IMG/VR virus record: IMGVR_UViG_3300042472_000089 | Coordinates: 1 to 30,155 of that record | From: a virus | DNA: 30,155 nt | Strand: one strand, 5' to 3' | In this document: positions 1 through 9,000 of the stretch, one piece after another | Layout: each line of letters opens with the position of its first letter | How positions within the stretch are numbered: position 1 is the stretch's first letter | Position numbers and translations under genes: made by a program | The notes under the pieces: model-generated | Told to the model about the DNA's origin: nothing | The model's input: the letters and a program-made list of their open reading frames with translations, nothing else | The model's database searches: none

Positions 1-3000
1 TGTTCTTTGTTACGGTATTTACGTCACGTGGAAGTATTCCTAGTGCAAACAGAGTTTCAAAAATAACGGCATTCTGAATGTTCTCTCGATCTTTTGGAAG
101 TAAATATCTTTCTGACTCATTTCCCATGTAGTCTTGAGTATATTTTCCTGTATACGCTGTTTTAGCATTATCTATTACCTCATAATACAAATCGGTACCA
201 ATACCAATTGTACCATATGATTTTTTTTCATCATTAAATAATTGATACTCGTGATCTTTTTTGAATTTTTTAATAAACTTTTCTTTTTGATCTTCATCCA
301 TTTTATCTTTTCCTAAAACCTCAAGCATCAGATTCTTTTTATCTACTGCATCATTTATCATTTCTTTATCTTCTAATTGACTTAGTAAAGCATTTGCTCC
401 ACCAACGACTAAATGGTCAAGTATTGGTGCTGGAGAAAAAAAGTCTGTTATCATAGATCTTAACGGATATTTTGTTGCATTCTTCAGTTCTTTAGATATC
501 TCAATTCCTAATAATCTTTCTTTTTCTTCATCATCGTCATCTGCAACTGCACCAATTATTCCCTTTGCAATAGCAAGGTATCCAAGACGTATAGCTAAAC
601 TCATAGATTGATACAACGCCATTTCAAATGGAAGAGATGCTAAAGACCTAATGGCAATTTTCCTGTCCTGTTTTGATGCACCACTATTCATTCCTAAAAC
701 CTTAATATCCGATACCATTCTCGATTTTTGATTTAATGAGAATGATGCAAAAGGCAAGAATATTTTTCTCATGATCTTTATTGTAGAATTTTGAGAGCTG
801 AATATTTTACCAGCCATTTTAGTATCAGATATATTTTGCTGTCTGTCTACCATTGTCATTGCGTAGTCTGCCGCATCTTGATTGACATTATGTGTATCCC
901 AATCAATATCTGTACTTTGATTATTATTTGATAGGTACTGCTTGTAGTAAGAAATAAATGAAGACTTAGCGATAAACACATCTGGCTTAGATAAAAAATA
1001 CTTTAACCAGAACTGCTGTACATCTACAAAAGCATTTGTTGATTTATCAATAATTCCAGATGCCTTTTCTAACCTTCTATCAACTGACTCAATTGTTGAT
1101 TGTGATTCTTGACCACGGTTGCTTATTGCCATCCCTAATGAATCTATCCATACACTTGCACTTGATCCTGGCATAACAAGGTCAAATCTTCCAGAGTTTA
1201 CAAATGTACTTAGTGCAATTGGAAGTGTTTGTTTTACGACTTGATCAATACCACCTAATGCTTTAGCTACACCAATTCCACCAAGGAAATTAGTAAGCTG
1301 ATCAAGTAACCTCATTTTGTCAGATTGTACAGGCATCTTATTTTTAGCGGCCTGTATATAGTCAGCTATTCTTCCTGTAAATATCTCTCTGTCCTCTTCT
1401 GTTGGAATTAATTTAGCTAAGTTTTTTGAGTTTATAAAACCATCTATTTTTCTTATTGCAGCAGCTGTATTTATATCAATAAGTGCTCCTTTGTATGCAG
1501 ATGTATTGTTAACATCAAAGTCTAGGCTAATATATCTACTTGCATTTGATACTGCCGATGCAGATGGTTTCGTAGACGGCATCATAACTCCTGCCTTATT
1601 CTTGTCTAGAAATTCTATATCTCTACCAAATGACCCAGTTTTAGGATCAATTATTTCTTTTGAAGTCGATTTAGATAATAATTTATATCTGTCTGTGGTG
1701 TATGAAGTATCACTACTAAGAACTGTATTATAAACAGAAAGACTTATGTCTGACAGGTCGCTATATGTAGTTCCCCACTGATTTATCCACCAACCAACAG
1801 CAGATCTATTAATTTTATCTGCGTTAGCGTGTATAATATCAATATCTCCAGACTCTACGTTAAGCTTGTCGTATACCTTTTGGTATAGTTCACCCATTTT
1901 TTGCTCCTTACTGGATCCTTCTAATAGACTTTTAACGCTTTCTTTTAGTACCTCTACTCTTCTTTTAAGCTCTTCTGATTGTTGTGTTACAGTTCCTGAT
2001 ACATTTCTACTTAAGAATGCAAGCATCCCTCTTTCATAAACATTTTCAGCATCGTTGAAACTTTTACCATTTGGCTTTGTTTTTGAATATTGCTTAAAGT
2101 ATACATCAACAGTAGTATTAAACATTTTTTCTGCTTTGTTTACTCCATTTATTAATGCAGTCCAACCCATTTTTTTAGCTACCATAAGTCCTTTCTTTGC
2201 ACCTACAAATAGTTTTTCAAATAGTATTGGCATTGATGCAACTTGCTCAGACATAAATTGCCCTAAATAAGGACTAAAATATTTTCTAAGTGGACTAGCG
2301 ACAACCTTGTCAGCTATTAAGTTTTCTAACTCAGTTACACCTTCATGTTTTTCTATTACCGCCTCAACAGAGCTTGTTATGTTATTGTTTATAAAGTTAT
2401 CCATTGCCTCAGCAATAAATATTGCCTCTTTAATAGACACGTTATTTATATCAATGTTAAGCATCCTAGAGATAAGGTCAATATTTTTTTCAGTTAGAGC
2501 TACCTCTTCACCAGTCATTGGATTAATCTTAAAGATAAGGATGTCTTTTATTATTGCAGACATTGTGTCTATTCTCTTTGATAAAAATGTTAGTATGTCT
2601 GCCTTATAATTAGCGTCTTCTTCTTTTTCTTTTAGCGAGTTTATAGTTAATTCTATTTCGCTTAACGACATTTTATCATCTATTACTCCAGCATCAACTA
2701 ATTCACTATGCACAGCAAGTAGTTCTTCTTTTAATATTCTTTCTTGATTTTCTATTGCATCATTTGTAAATTCTGATACTGAATCAATATTCATTGACTC
2801 TCTCATGTTTACATCAAGATCTTTTTTATTTACTCTAGACGGCTTAATTGCATTCTTAACAATTTCTGCCATCTCTAGGTATTTCTCAATATCATCTACC
2901 ATTGATGGGTCTATCTTGCTAAACTTCTTAGCCATACCAACCACCTCAGCCTGTATATCTCCCTTAAGCAATCTTCTAATTCCTTTTCTAAATGAAAAAG

Positions 3001-6000
3001 CTCTAGACAATCTTTCTTGATAGTCGGCCTTTTCAAATACTCTAGCAGCATAGTCTGCAAGTCTACCTACCATTACTTGGTTGTCAAGGTTTACTACACT
3101 CACTCTATTTATTATTGTTGCTGCTTGCCTTGCAGTTAATCTCCCAAGTTTTACTAGGCCCTTTATTGTAGCTGCAAGCATCTTTCTTTTTTGGTTAAGG
3201 TCACCCTTAGCCTCTCTAGCTGATTTGTTCCAAGCAGTAAAGAATTCTTTACGTAGAGCATTAACTGTTTTTGTTTGTGTCTCTGGTTTTGGTTTACCTA
3301 ATATCTTAGATACAGATGGGGCCTTCTTTAATTTTTCTCCAAAGAATGCCTTGATCTCTCTAACTGCATCTTCTCTTGCTGTATCATCAGCGTTTACATA
3401 CCAATCAGATTTTTGTAAGTCACCAAGGGAAGCCGTAACTCCTTGTTGGTGAGAGTTTCCTCTCTTCTCTACAGACAGTTCATACTTATCCTTTGCCTTT
3501 TGAATGGCTTCCTGTTTAGTTGTAGTCTTCTGGAATTTTATTTTACCGCCTTTAGCTGATTTAGTTTCAAATATTGGATCGCTTGGTAAAACTTTCTTAG
3601 CGTTTTTAGCTAATACCAAAGCACCTACTTGAATAACTTCATCTGCTGAAGCGACTGGCATTCCATCAGATTTATCGTAGAACCAACTATATCTAAATGG
3701 ATTCATTCCAACTTGTGTCCAAGCAGGATCATTCATTAATTCTTTTGCTCTAGCATGTACAGCTTTTGGATCTTCATTAACCCAATCCCCAAACATTCTA
3801 CCAATAGTTGATTTATTTTGAGTCCCCATTGCTATTCTTATAGCAGAACCAGGGAATGTTTTAAAATCTACATTTTTTAGAACAGCAGTTTGACCATATG
3901 CAATTGATTTTCCTTCTTTATTTCCATCATGAAGTGAAACAACCCATGTGTCATAATCTTCATAAGCAGGTATGTCTAATCTAGACGCTACTTTTTCTCC
4001 ATCCTCAAGATTTTTAGTAAGGCCAATAATACCTGTAGCTACTTTTGAAATATCTAATGAATTAGTTATATCTTCTAAACTTGGTAAAGTAGGAACTTCT
4101 TTAAAAGGTTTAATAGGTTGATTTTTAGCAACAATGTCAAGGTATTGTTCTTGATTTATTTTCTCATTATAATAATCCTTAACAGCTTGCTCAACTATTG
4201 GGTTTCTCTTTTGTTTTTGATTAACCTTATTATTTTTTCTCCAAGATTCTCTTTGCTCTTTAGTTTCACCAAGTTCTTTTAAAGCTGCTTCTAATCCAGG
4301 ATTAACTTTTTTATCAGTTGTTAACTGTTTTTTGATTTTAGATGGAGCTCCTTCTTCGACTGCAAAGCTAGGCAACAGACCAATCTTTTGATCTGCAAAC
4401 TTCATCTCATCGTACACCTCTCCAACCATCTGGTTGGCCTGATCTATTTTTCCTTCTTTACGAAGTTGTCTAGCCTTCTCTCTTTTCTTAAATGCAGCGT
4501 CATTGACACCACTAAAATTAACCCAGCTATTTTGACCTCTTGTTTCAGATGTCATAGCTTTTTTAGCTTCTGGTGAATACATCTCAGAGTGAACTCTCCA
4601 TGCATTTTCTTCTCCTATTGGACCAAAACTATTGCCTAGTTTAGCGTGACCAAAGAAGTCATGTACAAATCTAAATACATCATTTACTAGCAATGTCTCT
4701 CCATTTGCGTCCTTTCTACCAGAGTCTTTTAATAATATATTTTCTTCTCTTTGTTTGTCAGTAATTGGCTCTTCACCAAATCCAGACTCTGTTGAGAATA
4801 TCTTCATTCTATTGTTGTCTCTAAGATCATTTATCATGTCCTCAGAAGAAGAGTATGGCTCGTTGTTATTTATCTCTAACTTGTAGCCCTTTGCTGTTAT
4901 AGCGTCATATTGATCTAAGGTCTCCTTAGCCATCACCTCATAAGCGGCCTTTACTTCAGGGTCAGTAGGATCATCTTTCATCTTATCGTAAGCGTCAGAT
5001 ATATTTTTAGCTCGATCTTCGTCTAGCTTTGTTATCTTTTCAACAGGTGTGTATTCTTTTCCTATTGACTTCATGTACGACTTTGCTATGTCAAGTGCCT
5101 GTTTTAATGGCTCGTTAAACAACTTGTTACCAGCTACTGGTGCTGTAAGTTTATCGGTCTTATTCTTTTGGAATTTGATTTTGGATGATTCTTTAAACTC
5201 CGCTACTTTTGGTATAGCTCCTGCACTAGATGAAACATTTTTTTGTTCAAATTTAGGCTCTTCTGATTTTCTTGATACCTCTTCACCACCTTTATTATAC
5301 TTTGTGTATGTATCAGTAATGTCACTTGATTTATATAGTTCTGTCGGTTGATAAATACCATTTATTTTTGCTAAAAGAGTCCATCCAAATGACGGATGAT
5401 TATCTATATCACTTTCTTTTGTTTGAACTATTTTAAAAGTATTAGGATCAAACTTAACAATATTCATAATCTCACCACCAGTCATTCCTTGATTTAATGG
5501 ATCCATTATTCTATTGTAGAACTCTTGTTTGTTTTTTATTCCAATTGCTTTTTGAAATTCTTTATTTGCAGATATTGCATTGTTTAAAGCCTTTCTTAAG
5601 TTAGGAGAATAATTATTCTTTATATCTAATAGCTCAATAATTTTTTTAGGATCTGACTTAAATGAATCAAAGTTTTTAATATTTTCTCCATATTTTTCTG
5701 CAAATTGATTAAACTCTTTTTGATTTGATTTATTAGTTTTTATTGCATCATTAAATACATCTATTAATTTATCTTTAGTAAGTATTTCATTATCTAATAC
5801 TAAAGAAGATAATTCAGCAAAGGTATGTTGTTGAAACTGCCAAGAGTTACTTAATGTTCCAGAATGAGGTGCAAATATTTTAGCTCCACTCATTTCAGCA
5901 TTTCTAACAAAAGTTTCAGCTTGTGCTTTTGTATTAAATGCTGCAAGGTTTGATACTTCACCAATTTTTTTATTATTTAATGACATCATTAATGGAACAT

Positions 6001-9000
6001 AATTTTTTCCTCCTAACATGTTTATTTCAAATCCATTACCTAAATCAGTTTTACCTGCGTTTGTAAAATCATACATATTAGTAATAAACTTTTCACCATT
6101 AAGTTCTCGTATATCTAAGTCTTCAACAAACTCTATAATAAAATCCCTTGAATCTTCAGATACACTTTTTGCTTTTGTAAATTTTATTTTAGGGATATTA
6201 AATGTTCCAACTTCACCACCGTCTCCTGGATCATTTATCTCAATCTCCTCCCCAGTCCTAAGTTTCTTAGACATGGTATTAATAAAGTCAGCAGCGTCTT
6301 GTGCAGTTGCTGATGCAGAAAATATAACTGGCAACCCTAGCTTCTTAGCGATATTATTTATCAATGTTTTGAATTGCTGTAGCTTTGTTGTAGTTAATTC
6401 TTGCTCTGCCTCAGATAGTATTCCTGTAAGTTCAGCTAGAAACTCATCAGACTTTAGTAAATCATTTAGATATACAACATACTCATCAGTTTCTTTTTCG
6501 TTCATGGCAGCTTTACCACTTGCTATTCTTTTTTTATTTTCTTTTTCTATTTCTTTCTTAAACTCTTCTTTTGCTGTTTCATATTGAGAAATAAAGTCTA
6601 TTAACTTTGCTTTAATTTTTTTATCAGATATAATATTTTTAAGGCCTTTTGCCATTAATAATGTAGCTTCAGAACTCATTCCCATTTTTTCAGTTAACGC
6701 ATGAAATGCTTCATGGAATACTGTTTTAATGGTTGCAGACTCTAAGTCAATATGAATAGCACCGTCTACATATATACCACTTGATTCTGCAATACCAGTC
6801 TTTTCTTCTTTTGTTAATTGTTGCTTTGATGATTGTTTTTTTAATGAATCAACAGCACTAACCATTTCTTGGCCATTGTTGTGTATGTATATCTTAATTC
6901 CAGGGATCGCACTTAAAACCATTTTAGCGGCTTTCACAATCAACTTATGAGCCATTGTTTTTTGTTTTGATGCAAACTCCCTAACATTTTCTTTTGTCAG
7001 TAAGTTGTTTGTTGTCTCAGTTGTAGCTCCAAATACATTGGGCATTCTTCCTTCCTTTAAGGCCTTAGATATTTCTCTGTGCTGCTCTGGAGTAAACTTC
7101 ATAGGGTTCTCACCAGTTGCTCCAGTCTTAATATTTTCAAATGTTTCTAGATCAAATAATGATTCCTGACCAGCAAGTCTTGCAAATTCAAGTGCTTGTT
7201 CTCTTGATGTTTCAGGAATTACAACACTAAGGTCAATTGATACTTGATTGCTATTAGGGAACTTATATATTCCAGCCTTAACGACACCAGCATCACCTAT
7301 CATTTTTTGACGTTCTGCAACAAAGTCGGCCACCATTTCTGGAGTCAATTCTTCTGTTGTAGTGTTCATGCTGTCAACTGGAACAACTAAACCAACACCC
7401 TCATACTTAGTACCGTCAATATTGAATGTAGCACCGTCCTCAGCTTCAAATGTAAGAGATTTTACTCTCTGTACCTCATCCGTTGTGTTGGTTGTTATAA
7501 CAGGCTTATCGATTACTACTTCCCCTGTAGTTTCTAATAGAGGACTGATTAACTTGTCATACTTATTGTATATACTATTATACTTAGCCAATACAGTTTT
7601 TGGCATGAGAGTTTTATCTATCTTACCATTTACTTTGTATTTTTCTATTTTAGGTATGGCTTTTAGAAGCTCAGCCTGTTCTTCAGCTCTGTATGTAGCT
7701 ACTTGCTCTTCTTGCTGTACTTTGCTTGCGACAGTGCTATCGCCACTATCTGCTTCATTGACCGTGGTTTCCCGTTGTCCCCCTTCGCTGACCCCGACTT
7801 CTGGTTGTCCTTCACCAGTTCCCTGATATTCGCTGATACCGCCTTCTTGTTGGACGATGTTGTCTTCTTTAGTGGCATTTTTACTTATGTTTTTTAGTTC
7901 TTCATTAATCTCGTTTATTCTGTCAGTCTGAGCAGTAACGAGAGCAGGATCTTTTCCTTGTCTTTCTTTCTCTAATCTATTTTTTTCTGATAATATATTT
8001 ACAGCACTAATTTGATCTTTTTCACTTAATCCATCTGGTATTGATTCAATCACAGATGATAATTGATTCATAGCGTCTAATCTTTCTTGTGCTTCAGATT
8101 TTGTTAAATTACCCTTTAACATTTCTGTCTTTAAGTTTGCTACAATTATTTTTTTAAATTCGGTATCTTGTGATATTTCTTTTAGGTAGTTTAAATCATC
8201 TTCGTTGTATAATGATATGTTTCCATTCTTTAATCCAGTTACTACTGTAGTGAATGTAGACATTGCTGCACCACCTATAGCCTCAGCTAAACCATCTTCT
8301 AGTACTGTAGAGGTTAATTCTCCAAGCGTATCTGGAGTAGCAAACATCTCTCCACCTGATAAATTACTTATCTGTTCTTCAGTCATTCCTGACTGAGAAA
8401 TTTTATTATAAAGTGACTTAAGACCAATATCTAATACTAAGGCTTGAGTAGCCCCAGTTTCAAATTCAGCGATAGCTCCATTGACAATTTTAAAGGCTCC
8501 TTTTGCTAGTACACTTTTAACTTCTTTAGTCATTATATTCTGCAACAATCCTTTTGTGCCATCCTTTGGCATTTGCTTCATTGAATTAATCAATATATCC
8601 TTAACTACTCCGCCAGTAAATGATGAGCCCTTCACTACATTCTTTAAACCAAAGTTTTCTAAAACACCCATTAATAATGCGTATGGAACTGCAACAACTG
8701 CTCTTTCACCTACTGATGATGTTTCAAAATCAGCATCATTTAACATTTCATCCTCAATAGAACTGTAAGCTTGAGAAGCAAGTCCAGTAAAACTAGCAGC
8801 GTAACCACCAAATCCCATTAACATTGCTGGAGCTGATTCTGCAACACCAAAAATAGATTTTGCAAATAATCCTCTATCAGCTGACTTCATGTACTCTTGA
8901 GTAGTTTGGTCTGCACCTAACACATCTATTAGGTTTTTTCTTGTTTCAGCTTTAAAATCTTTTATTTTATTATTAACTAATAAATTAATTGTTTGGTCTT

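Noticed and set aside
1491-8768. Plus-strand frames of 60-190 residues opposite the giant gene
   Set aside because: They are Ser/Phe/Leu-rich antisense shadows of the minus-strand frame, with no start context or recognisable motifs.
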